Both the position numbers and the translations under genes were made by a program. The notes under the pieces are model-generated. The model searched no databases, had not been told where the DNA came from, and was given only the letters and a program-made list of their open reading frames with translations. From an uncultured Coriobacteriia bacterium (lineage in GTDB: Bacteria; Actinomycetota; Coriobacteriia; Coriobacteriales; QAMH01), in assembly GCA_959608885.1 (NCBI GenBank), contig CAUHSG010000029.1, positions 1 to 6,282 on the forward strand: 6,282 bases of DNA, written 5' to 3'. Positions 1 through 6,282 of this stretch are shown here, piece after piece; positions within the stretch are counted from its first letter, which is position 1; each line of letters opens with the position of its first letter.

Positions 1-70
1 CCGCCGCTGCCTCGGGCCGTGCGCGAATCGGGTACGAGAGCAAGCCCGCAACTGGACGTCAGCACCAGGA
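1..70. other. Unassigned sequence downstream of the U32 gene
   Basis: These 70 bases follow the U32 stop. On the minus strand the frame from the GTG near position 65 stays open to the edge and could be the start of another gene, but it has no Shine-Dalgarno and its 21 or so residues match nothing I recognise. There is no hairpin followed by a T-run that would act as a terminator, so the operon may continue to the left. Confidence 0.3.
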
Positions 71-1270
71 TTACTTTGGCATGCGGATGATGGTATACGG
101 CTCGAGAGGCTCGTTGCAGTCGAAGCGGTAGCGCTCCATGGCACGGTTCGCGCGTGGCACGGGCACGGGTGGCTCCTCCTCGACATGGCAAAGCCCGCGA
201 ATCGTTATGGGACGCACGGGCATCTTGGGACTCAACGCTTCAAGCGGCGTCGTCTCGTCAAAGCCGTTGCGACAGCGCGCCTCGACTGACCAGGCACCCG
301 GCTCCTTCTCATCGCAGGCAAGCACCTCGGCAGCCCATTCCACGAGCTGTGTGCGCTCGTCCGTCGCCTGCGCCTGATGCGCTGGACCGAAGTAGAAGCC
401 CGTCGAATATGGCCGATGCGAGACAAGTTCGAGCTCGTGCGCGAAATCCGCCACGGGTTTGCCGTCCAGCACATTCCTGTATGCGTTGACGACGGTTGCA
501 ACGTAGAACGCCTTCTTGTTGCGTCCCTCGATCTTGATGGAATCGATTCCGGCTTCCTCGAGCTCATCCAGATACGCGAGCATGTTGAGGTCCTTGGCGT
601 TCATGATGTAGCTACCATGCTCGTCTTCTTCGATGGGAAAATGTTCGCCAGGACGTTTCTCCTCTTCGAGCGTGTAGTGCCAACGACATGATTGCGTGCA
701 GTGGCCCGAAAGCGCGCTGCGACCCGTCAGGTAATCGCTGATGAGGCAGCGACCCGAATACGCCATGCACATGGCCCCATGCACGAAGGCTTCGAGCTGC
801 AGGTCATCGGGAATTTGCTCTCGCATCCGCGCGATATTCTCGAGGGACATCTCACGTGCGCAGACAATCCGCTTGGCCCCAAGCTCGTACCAGGTGCGTG
901 CTGCCAGAGCGTTCGAGACGCTTGCCTGTGTGCTCACATGCAGGTCGACTTCGGGTGCCATCTCGCGCACGAGACGTGCCGCGCCCAAATCGCCGATAAT
1001 GAAGGCGTCAGCACCCGCATCACGCAATGCCCGTGCATATGAGCCAAGCATTTCGATGTCGTCATCGTGCATGACGATGTTGAGCGTCACGTATACTTTG
1101 ACGTCGTGGGCGTGGGCGTAGTCGATGGCCGCAGGAATCTCGTCAAGCGTGAAATTGCTCGCACGCTGACGCATGCCAAAGCGATCGCAGGCAAGGTACA
1201 CGGCATCCGCACCGAAGCGAATCGCATATTGCAGCTGATCGAGGCCACCAGCCGGCGCAAGAAGCTCCAC
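71..1270 (-). CDS. trhP: U32 family protein, TrhP-like tRNA 5-hydroxyuridine (ho5U34) synthesis protein
   Basis: A 399-residue U32 family protein. Although named peptidases or collagenases, the YegQ/YrrO branch (TrhP) makes 5-hydroxyuridine at tRNA wobble position 34 in a prephenate-dependent, iron-sulfur-linked reaction. Visible features: N-terminal ELLAPAGGLDQLQYAI (2-17) starting the barrel; HVSTQASVSN (111-120); the U32 signature EAFVHGAMCMAYSG (160-173); and four cysteines, C168, C175, C191 and C195, placed as expected for a [4Fe-4S] ligand set. KRPGEHFPIEEDEHGSYIMN (205-224) and SIKIEGR (244-250) resemble YegQ/YrrO closely. Residues from about 307 resemble the small C-terminal domain of that branch. 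The length is close to single-domain TrhP and far short of the roughly 650-residue RlhA. The start is GTG at 1270, supported by AGGAAGG five bases upstream and the family N terminus. No trhO or trmR gene is in the window. Family is firm; the exact reaction is inferred. Confidence 0.9.
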   Translation of the reverse strand: MELLAPAGGLDQLQYAIRFGADAVYLACDRFGMRQRASNFTLDEIPAAIDYAHAHDVKVYVTLNIVMHDDDIEMLGSYARALRDAGADAFIIGDLGAARLVREMAPEVDLHVSTQASVSNALAARTWYELGAKRIVCAREMSLENIARMREQIPDDLQLEAFVHGAMCMAYSGRCLISDYLTGRSALSGHCTQSCRWHYTLEEEKRPGEHFPIEEDEHGSYIMNAKDLNMLAYLDELEEAGIDSIKIEGRNKKAFYVATVVNAYRNVLDGKPVADFAHELELVSHRPYSTGFYFGPAHQAQATDERTQLVEWAAEVLACDEKEPGAWSVEARCRNGFDETTPLEALSPKMPVRPITIRGLCHVEEEPPVPVPRANRAMERYRFDCNEPLEPYTIIRMPK

Positions 1271-1272
1271 GG

Positions 1273-2085
1273 TTACCTTCCTTTCCTATTACGTAGCTCC
1301 CAGAAGGCGACGGCGCTTGCAGCCGCGACGTTGAGCGAATCGACTTCATGTTCCATCGGAATGATGACGCTCATGTCGCAGGCATCGATGGTGGCAGCGT
1401 CAAGACCGTACCCCTCGCTTCCCAGCACGAGGGCAAGTCTTTCGATGTGCTTGAGAGCGGGATCATCAAGCGCGACGGCATCGGGTTCGAGCGCGAGTGC
1501 CGCTGTGACAAAGCCACGAGTTCGTAGCTCCTCGACGCTATCGACCCTCCCCCACGGTACCTGGAACACCGTTCCCATAGAGACACGCGAGGCACGCTTG
1601 TAGAGCGGATCGTGGCAGCCCGGCGTGACGAGCACCGCGTCGATTCCCAATGCGGCCGCGCTGCGGAAGATCGCGCCGATGTTCGTGAAATTCGTGATGC
1701 CCTCGAGTACCGCGACACGACGTGCGTCACATAGGAGCTCGTCAAGACTGGGAAGCTCGGGGCGCGTGAAGGCGGCAAGCGGACCACGCGTAACCTGGTA
1801 GCCGGTAATCTCCTGCATTTGTGCACGGCTGACGCGAAGTATGGGTATGGCGGAATCGAGTGTCTCGACGGCTTCAACGAGGTCACGCGCAGGCTCGAAC
1901 CAGCGATCCTCGACAAAAAGCGAGACGGGTCGCGCGCCCGCCTTCATGGCGCGTTCGATGACGAGACGCGACTCGGCGACGAACATGCCGGGCGAACCTT
2001 CGGGATAGTTCATGAGTTGGGTATCCGTGAACTTCGAGTAGAAGCGGAGGCGCTCGTCGTTCACGTCTTTGATACGCTCGATCAT
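1273..2085 (-). CDS. SpoU/TrmH-type (SPOUT) RNA 2'-O-ribose methyltransferase
   Basis: An S-adenosylmethionine-dependent 2'-O-methyltransferase of rRNA or tRNA. I place the start at the ATG at 2085, giving 270 residues. That ATG forms an ATGA overlap with the tcdA stop and yields MIERI, a typical start of this family. The in-frame ATG at 2112 would add nine residues, but it lies inside tcdA and has no Shine-Dalgarno. In 270-residue numbering, the N-terminal third is a substrate-binding domain with FVAESRLVIERA (35-46). The SPOUT domain follows with motif 1 NFTNIGAIFR (132-141, including N132 and catalytic-type R141), motif 2 LVLGSEGYGL (219-228), and motif 3 from IPMEHEVDSLNVA (242-254), which forms the trefoil-knot cofactor site. 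The target nucleotide cannot be told from sequence; rRNA (RlmB/TsnR-like) is as likely as tRNA. The TAA stop leaves only two bases before the U32 gene. Confidence 0.92.
   Translation of the reverse strand: MIERIKDVNDERLRFYSKFTDTQLMNYPEGSPGMFVAESRLVIERAMKAGARPVSLFVEDRWFEPARDLVEAVETLDSAIPILRVSRAQMQEITGYQVTRGPLAAFTRPELPSLDELLCDARRVAVLEGITNFTNIGAIFRSAAALGIDAVLVTPGCHDPLYKRASRVSMGTVFQVPWGRVDSVEELRTRGFVTAALALEPDAVALDDPALKHIERLALVLGSEGYGLDAATIDACDMSVIIPMEHEVDSLNVAAASAVAFWELRNRKGR
1276..1282 (-). promoter_or_regulatory. Ribosome binding site of the U32 gene, inside the methyltransferase 3' end
   Basis: AGGAAGG-type purine-rich sequence occupies the last sense codons of the methyltransferase (AGG AAA GGA AGG, then TAA). 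It ends five bases before the GTG start at 1270. Its strength and spacing explain the non-ATG start, and its position implies that ribosomes finishing the methyltransferase can reinitiate on the U32 gene. Confidence 0.65.
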
Positions 2086-2810
2086 GCCCACTCGATTCCG
2101 AGCAAATCGCATATGGCACGGGCCGCGAGCATCTGGCCCATGATCGCGGGAATATAGGACATCGTGCCCAAATCGCTACGTTCGCTGCGCCCGGCGCCCT
2201 CGCGCGCGCGTGTCTGCGCAGGTTGCTCGGTCGAATAGAGCACGCGCATGTGCTCGATGCCCATCTTGCGCGCCTGCTTGCGCACGACGCGACTCAAGGG
2301 ACATGAGCTCGTCTCGTAGATGTCGGCAAAGGCGAGTTTCGTCGGGTCAAACGTGTTTGCCGCTCCCATCGAACTCAGGAGTGGAAGATCATGCGCGTCA
2401 CAGTATGCGGCAATGGTGAGCTTAGTCGTGACCGTATCCTGCGCGTCTATGCAGTAGTTGACAGGATGCTCTTCAAATAGGGCCTCGACGTCTTCGGACA
2501 AGATGCGCCGTTCGAGTGTCTCGACGTGCGCCTGCGGATTGATGTCGGCAATCATATTGCGCATGACCTCGACCTTCGGCTTGCCAATCGTGCTCTCGAA
2601 GGCGATGGCCTGGCGATTGATGTTGCTTTCCTGCACGCGATCGGCATCCACTATGACGAGTGAGCCGATGCCGCCACGCGCCAGCGCCTCAACGCAATTC
2701 GAGCCCACGCCACCGATGCCGATGACCATGATGCGACTTTGTGCCAGCTTCCCCACGCCTTCGCCGCCCAGCAAACGCTCGAGACGACCTGTCCGCGATT
2801 CGTCGTTCAT
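2082..2810 (-). CDS. tcdA: tRNA threonylcarbamoyladenosine dehydratase (TcdA/CsdL, ThiF/E1-like fold)
   Basis: A 242-residue E1-like enzyme. TcdA uses ATP to activate the carboxylate of t6A37 in ANN-decoding tRNAs and cyclises it to ct6A, which improves decoding. Visible features: the nucleotide-binding loop GIGGVG (31-36); an acidic strand end at D55-A-D57 followed by ESNINRQ (61-67), the SNxNRQ ATP-binding signature; K78-P-K in the next helix; CIDAQD (120-125); and the TcdA-specific block from SSMGAANTFDPTKL (146-159) through ADIYET (162-167) to RVVRKQARK (174-182). A C-terminal GTMSYIPAIMGQMLA (215-229) is also typical. This block separates it from ThiF, MoeB and HesA, which would be expected to show other cysteine patterns. 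The length is near the usual 240-270. The ATG at 2810 fits the family N terminus, but its Shine-Dalgarno is weak, so translation may depend on the SNF2 gene ending 12 bases upstream. Its TGA overlaps the next start as ATGA. Confidence 0.93.
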   Translation of the reverse strand: MNDESRTGRLERLLGGEGVGKLAQSRIMVIGIGGVGSNCVEALARGGIGSLVIVDADRVQESNINRQAIAFESTIGKPKVEVMRNMIADINPQAHVETLERRILSEDVEALFEEHPVNYCIDAQDTVTTKLTIAAYCDAHDLPLLSSMGAANTFDPTKLAFADIYETSSCPLSRVVRKQARKMGIEHMRVLYSTEQPAQTRAREGAGRSERSDLGTMSYIPAIMGQMLAARAICDLLGIEWA

Positions 2811-2822
2811 GAACAGGTCTGC

Positions 2823-5800
2823 CTATCGCTCGAGCAGCTGGAGCAGTTCGTCACGGGTGAGGGAAGCAAGCGGCGTGCCATCACCGCGCACGAGCTTATC
2901 AGCAAGCTTGCTCTTTGCATGTTGCAGGGCGACGACCCGCTCCTCGATCGTGTCCTTGGCGATGACCTTATAGACGGAGACGGCGCGCTTCTGGCCGATG
3001 CGGTGGGCACGGTCGGTCGCCTGGTTTTCGGCAGCGAGGTTCCACCATGGGTCCGAGTGGATAACCACGGAGGCTCCTGTGAGGTTAAGACCCGTGCCTC
3101 CGGCCTTGAGCGAGACGAGGAAGACGGGAGTATCGTCTTCGTTGAACTCGTTGACGAGTTGTATGCGCTGGCGTTTGGGTGTCGAACCGGTGATCATGAA
3201 GTATGGGATGCCATGTTCGTCCAAGGTTACGGCAATGATGTCGAGGAACTGGACGAATTGCGAGAAGACGAGCGTCTTCTCGCCAGAGCAATGCGCGCTT
3301 TCGACAAGCTCGATGATGGTATCGAGCTTCGCGGCACCCCCCTCGTAGTTCTCGTAGAGTAGCGATGGGTCACAGCACAGCTCGCGCAAACGGGTGATCT
3401 CGGCGAGTACGGCGATCTTGTCGGCGCTGAAAGCCTTGCGCGTACGGGAGTTGATGGATTCGCGCAGACGCTGTTCGAGAGCGCGGTACAGCTTCATCTG
3501 CTCGTCCTCGAGCTGGGTATAGACGATGGACTCGTCCTTATCGGGCAAATCCGTGAGCACGTCTTGCTTCATGCGGCGCATGATGAAGTGCCCGACCAGT
3601 GCCTGCAGGCGCTCGAGCGCACGTTCGTCACCATCCAAGATGGGCTGCTCGTAGCGGCTTCGGAAGCTCTCGTAAGTGCTCAGCAGACCGGGCATGAGGA
3701 AGTCGAAGATGCTCCAGAGCTCCGAGAGCCTGTTCTCGATGGGCGTGCCCGTGAGGGCGAAACGATGCAGGGCATCGAGACTCTTGACCGAGCGTGCCGA
3801 GACGGTCGCGTGATTCTTGATGTACTGGGCTTCGTCGAGCGTCACCGTGTAGAGATTGAGTGCCTCGTAGAGCTCGACGTCACGCCTGAGCAAATCGTAC
3901 GAAGTCACGAGCACGTCGGGGGTGTCCTCGCTCGGTGCGCCTTCTTGCACAAGCGATGAGAGAATCGCCTCGCGCTCCTCCCTGCTTCCCGCAACGGGCA
4001 CGGTACGCACGGCGGGTGCGAAACGCTCGAACTCGGCAATCCAGTTGTAGACGACGGATGCCGGACAGACGATGAGCGAGGGACCACACGCGCGCGACTG
4101 GTCGAGATGCGCAAGCGTGTAGGCAATAAGTTGAATGGTCTTTCCCAGGCCCATCTCGTCGGCGAGGATACCGCCCAACCCCATCGCCGCGATCGTATTG
4201 AGCCAAGTCAATCCCTCAATCTGGTAGGGACGCAGCTCGCCGTTGAAACCCGCGGGAATGACCGGGCGAATCTCCGCAGCCTTCTCGATTGACTGCACGT
4301 ACTCGTAGAAGGCATGGTCGCGCGACGCTTCCTCGACCAGACCGTCGAGTTGGAAAGCGCGATACAAGGGCAGGTGTGCACCGCCCATGAGCAGCGTTTC
4401 CGCATCGACGCCAAGCTCGCCCGCGTACTCTTCGGCACGCGAAAGCTCGCTTTCGGATAGGTCGACAAAGCTTCCGTCCTTGAGGCGATGAAAACGCCTG
4501 CGTCGCTGGTACGAATGCAACAAGGCCACGAGCTCAGACTTGGGCAAGTCGTTGACCGAAGCGGTGAGGTTGACGAGATTTGACTGAATGGAGAGCCCGA
4601 AGACGACCTTGGGGCGACGCGATGACATAAACGAGTCGAAGCCGGGAGTCGTGAACAGCATGCCGAGCGAGCGAAACTCATCGATGCCCGAAGCGAGTAT
4701 GCGCGCGATGTCGGCGTCGTCTGCGACGCGCAAGCCATGCTCCGCATCACTCACCGAGCTTTCTGCAACGATTGGGAAATAGCGGTTAAGCGCCTTGCGC
4801 ACGCGCGCCTCGCGCTCCTCGTCACGCAGACCGTACGAGAGGGGGCGCCTCTGTGCTGCGGGCTCGACAATTGGCACGCGCTCCTCATCGTAGATGGCGT
4901 ACGCCTCGCATACGCAAACGCTGCCGTCGCGGTCGAGATATATCTCGACCTCACAGGCACGGGGACGTAACATCGCAAGTTCGTTGGGGAGCTCCATCTC
5001 GATGAAGGGCTCGATGACAGGCAATAGGATCTTGCAGAAAGCGGGCGCGTCATTTGAGCTCAGGTACGCTTGCTCGTTCTTGTTGCAATACACGTTCTCG
5101 AGAAAGGGCAGACACTCCGCAAAACCCTCGTCACAGTAGTAGAAGAATTCGTCGGCCCAGACGTAGATGTCATCGTCGTAGCTGATGATACGCGCGTCGA
5201 CATCGCCTTGAAGGAGATAGCCACCGCTGCCCTGCGGCGTGCAGACGACATGCAAGGGCGGGTTTCCCTCGATGATGCGCGTATGGACGGGCTTGTGGTT
5301 GAGCTTGGTGCAATCGTCAACGTAAAGCGTCTCGCCATCACGAACATGCAGGAGCGCGACGATTTCGGGTGTTGAGAGCATCATTGCGCCGCGCGGGTCT
5401 GTCTGCGTGCTGCGATACGAATTGAGGGCATCGTCGCTGAGCTGCTCGCGAATGTCGATGGCGCGCTCGATGAAGGAGATGAGCTTTCGGGCAGCTGGCG
5501 TAAAGGCCGCACGTTCGTGTTCGAAGGCGAGACGCTCGCCGTAGCTATGAAACTTCCCCTGGCGGCACAGTGACAGGAACAGCAGAATGTCCTTGATGAC
5601 GTACTTGCCATCAAGCCCCGCAACACTCAAGCGCAGCCCCCATCCTTCCTTGACGCAGACGAGACATGGTTCCAAGTCGACAAGGCCCTGCAAGGAGGCC
5701 TCCGCAGTGAGCGCGTTGTCGACCTGCATGTTCTTTGCGGTTTCTTTGAGGGTCTTCTTGATGCCGGCGGAAGATTGGGTCGAACGCACGGACATATGGC

Positions 5801-6125
5801 CCGTAAAACTTGCGGGCGCCTCGAGAAAAACGAGCGAGACGGCAGCGACGTGCTTGCACATGCCGGGATTGGACAGGGAGGCAGCGCAGGTGCAGGCGTA
5901 GTCGATGACCTTGCCCTGGTCCTCGTCAATGGCGAGCTCGACATCGTAGCTGGTGCGCCAGTCAGCCGTGCTCTTGACCTTGGCACGCAGGCGCGTAATG
6001 GGCTTTTCGCCCGTATCGTAGCTGCAGCGCTTGTCGAAAATCGCATCGTCGGTGCGGGCGATATTGCGGGCGCGACGCAACATACGCGACTCGCAATGTC
6101 TGATGATATCTCGCTCTTCGAGCAT
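2823..6125 (-). CDS. SNF2-family DNA-dependent ATPase with N-terminal SWIM zinc finger
   Basis: A 1100-residue SWI2/SNF2 ATPase, expected to translocate on double-stranded DNA and remodel or strip DNA-bound proteins in the cytoplasm; the substrate of bacterial members is poorly known. The N terminus carries a SWIM zinc finger of form CxC-x9-CxH (C78, C80, C90, H92). Residues about 130-620 lack sharp motifs and match in position the bacterial SNF2-associated region. The motor follows: LRPYQIEGLTWL (631-642), Walker A DEMGLGKT (656-663), Walker B DEAQ (764-767), motif III LTGTPIEN (791-798), motif IV LVFSQF (952-957), motif V around GGTGLNL (1009-1015), and motif VI QATDRAHRIGQ (1035-1045). All ATPase motifs look intact. 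The ATG at 6125 is chosen because GAGGGG lies five bases upstream. The TAG stop is 12 bases before the next gene, so this is probably the first gene of the operon. Family assignment is firm; cellular role is unknown. Confidence 0.96.
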   Translation of the reverse strand: MLEERDIIRHCESRMLRRARNIARTDDAIFDKRCSYDTGEKPITRLRAKVKSTADWRTSYDVELAIDEDQGKVIDYACTCAASLSNPGMCKHVAAVSLVFLEAPASFTGHMSVRSTQSSAGIKKTLKETAKNMQVDNALTAEASLQGLVDLEPCLVCVKEGWGLRLSVAGLDGKYVIKDILLFLSLCRQGKFHSYGERLAFEHERAAFTPAARKLISFIERAIDIREQLSDDALNSYRSTQTDPRGAMMLSTPEIVALLHVRDGETLYVDDCTKLNHKPVHTRIIEGNPPLHVVCTPQGSGGYLLQGDVDARIISYDDDIYVWADEFFYYCDEGFAECLPFLENVYCNKNEQAYLSSNDAPAFCKILLPVIEPFIEMELPNELAMLRPRACEVEIYLDRDGSVCVCEAYAIYDEERVPIVEPAAQRRPLSYGLRDEEREARVRKALNRYFPIVAESSVSDAEHGLRVADDADIARILASGIDEFRSLGMLFTTPGFDSFMSSRRPKVVFGLSIQSNLVNLTASVNDLPKSELVALLHSYQRRRRFHRLKDGSFVDLSESELSRAEEYAGELGVDAETLLMGGAHLPLYRAFQLDGLVEEASRDHAFYEYVQSIEKAAEIRPVIPAGFNGELRPYQIEGLTWLNTIAAMGLGGILADEMGLGKTIQLIAYTLAHLDQSRACGPSLIVCPASVVYNWIAEFERFAPAVRTVPVAGSREEREAILSSLVQEGAPSEDTPDVLVTSYDLLRRDVELYEALNLYTVTLDEAQYIKNHATVSARSVKSLDALHRFALTGTPIENRLSELWSIFDFLMPGLLSTYESFRSRYEQPILDGDERALERLQALVGHFIMRRMKQDVLTDLPDKDESIVYTQLEDEQMKLYRALEQRLRESINSRTRKAFSADKIAVLAEITRLRELCCDPSLLYENYEGGAAKLDTIIELVESAHCSGEKTLVFSQFVQFLDIIAVTLDEHGIPYFMITGSTPKRQRIQLVNEFNEDDTPVFLVSLKAGGTGLNLTGASVVIHSDPWWNLAAENQATDRAHRIGQKRAVSVYKVIAKDTIEERVVALQHAKSKLADKLVRGDGTPLASLTRDELLQLLER

Positions 6126-6130
6126 ATTCG

Positions 6131-6136
6131 CCCCTC
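6131..6136 (-). promoter_or_regulatory. Ribosome binding site of the SNF2 gene
   Basis: GAGGGG on the minus strand lies five bases ahead of the ATG at 6125. It is the best purine-rich match to the 16S rRNA 3' end in this leader and decides the start of the SNF2 reading frame. Confidence 0.6.
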
Positions 6137-6159
6137 GCCATCATGAAGTGAACCGAATA

Positions 6160-6168
6160 ACTATAGCA
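6160..6168 (-). promoter_or_regulatory. Extended -10 promoter for the SNF2 operon
   Basis: On the minus strand the sequence TGCTATAGT reads as an extended -10 element: TG at 6168-6167, one base, then TATAGT at 6165-6160, which matches five of six consensus bases. At 15 to 18 bases of spacing there is no good -35 hexamer (candidates are AAAACA and GCAAAA), and extended -10 promoters tolerate this. Transcription would begin near 6152-6153, leaving a leader of about 27 bases that contains the ribosome binding site. This is the only convincing promoter-like site ahead of the four genes; it is a prediction from sequence only. Confidence 0.5.
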
Positions 6169-6218
6169 TCAGCTTGGGCCTGTTTTGCCTCTGCACATGG
6201 CATGAAACCTCTGAAAAG

Positions 6219-6248
6219 CTGACAAAATCGAAACGTGGTTCATATATG
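6219..6248 (+). promoter_or_regulatory. Possible plus-strand promoter for a divergent gene beyond the window
   Basis: CTGACA (6219-6224) matches the -35 consensus at five of six bases. After an 18-base spacer comes TATATG (6243-6248), matching the -10 consensus at four of six. Transcription would start near 6255 and run out of the right edge. No minus-strand gene begins here, so this would serve a divergent neighbour. The assignment is tentative because the region is AT-rich and weak -10 matches are common in it. Confidence 0.3.
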
Positions 6249-6255
6249 CGCATAT
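6244..6255. promoter_or_regulatory. Perfect 12-bp palindrome, candidate operator
   Basis: ATATGCGCATAT is a perfect inverted repeat with no spacer, centred between 6249 and 6250. About 0.04 such 12-bp palindromes are expected by chance in a region this short, somewhat more given the AT-rich context. It covers the end of the possible plus-strand -10 element and its expected start site, a usual place for a repressor. It is about 90 bases upstream of the predicted SNF2 transcription start. The regulator is not identifiable. Confidence 0.35.
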
Positions 6256-6272
6256 TTATTGGTATCGTGTGC

Positions 6273-6279
6273 AGGAAAG
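6273..6279 (+). promoter_or_regulatory. Possible ribosome binding site of a divergent gene cut off by the window edge
   Basis: AGGAAAG lies just inside the right edge on the plus strand. The last two bases of the window are AT, which would become an ATG if the next base is G, at a workable spacing of four bases from AGGA. This fits the possible promoter 25 bases upstream but cannot be confirmed without the next bases. Confidence 0.25.
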
Positions 6280-6282
6280 AAT

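Noticed and set aside
1..70. Weak inverted repeat (CGGGC/GCCCG) as a terminator of the operon
   Set aside because: The stem is five base pairs with a loop of about 26 bases and no following T-run.
1..126. Plus-strand frame open from the left edge and ending at a TAG near 124-126, as a possible end of a convergent gene
   Set aside because: It would overlap the U32 coding end by more than 50 bases antisense, and its residues match no family I recognise.
1067..1603. Long plus-strand reading frame opposite the U32 and methyltransferase genes
   Set aside because: It lies antisense to two well-supported genes, is rich in Ser, Ala and Arg as expected from a shadow frame, and has no recognisable motif.
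2739..3362. Plus-strand frame of 207 codons opposite the SNF2 motor region
   Set aside because: It is antisense to conserved helicase motifs V and VI and has no independent support.
3825..3836. DEAQ in place of DEAH/DEGH in the SNF2 Walker B motif as an inactivating change
   Set aside because: DEAQ is common in bacterial SNF2 ATPases and all other motor motifs are intact.
6188..6213. Direct repeat CAGAGG (minus strand) twice, 20 bases apart, just upstream of the SNF2 promoter
   Set aside because: The match is only six bases with no flanking similarity; several such pairs are expected by chance in about 150 bases.

Overview
The window is one compact gene block. Four genes all lie on the minus strand and read from right to left, and together they fill positions 71 to 6125. 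In transcription order they encode: a 1100-residue SNF2-family ATPase with an N-terminal SWIM zinc finger; a TcdA-type ThiF/E1-like enzyme (tRNA threonylcarbamoyladenosine dehydratase); a SpoU/TrmH-type (SPOUT) RNA 2'-O-ribose methyltransferase; and a U32 'peptidase' family protein of the TrhP (YegQ/YrrO) type, associated with tRNA wobble-uridine hydroxylation. No rRNA or tRNA gene, mobile element or CRISPR array was seen.

Organism: GC is moderately high in the genes and clearly lower in the 157-base right-hand intergenic region. The proteins look like those of a Gram-positive anaerobe. A gut or oral member of the Coriobacteriia (Actinomycetota; Collinsella/Olsenella/Eggerthella-like) is my best guess, from general protein flavour only, with no marker gene.

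Layout: the right end (6126-6282) is the only sizeable non-coding stretch. It holds an extended -10 promoter and a good ribosome binding site for the SNF2 gene. It also holds a perfect 12-bp palindrome lying on a possible plus-strand promoter, plus a possible ribosome binding site at the very edge, which suggests a divergent gene just outside the window. Gene junctions are tight: 12 bases between the SNF2 and TcdA genes, an ATGA stop/start overlap between TcdA and the methyltransferase, and 2 bases between the methyltransferase and the U32 gene, whose Shine-Dalgarno sequence lies in the last methyltransferase codons. One polycistronic mRNA with translational coupling is the simplest reading. 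The left 70 bases hold no gene or terminator I can assign.

Function: the last three genes form an RNA-modification group. TcdA makes cyclic t6A at position 37 and TrhP-type U32 enzymes make 5-hydroxyuridine at position 34, so both act in the tRNA anticodon loop; the SPOUT enzyme adds a ribose methylation whose target cannot be read from sequence. The SNF2 protein is a DNA-dependent ATPase with no obvious link to them beyond sharing the promoter. I see no clearly novel system. The main points of interest are this mixed operon, the start-site correction of the methyltransferase, and the regulatory region at the right end.
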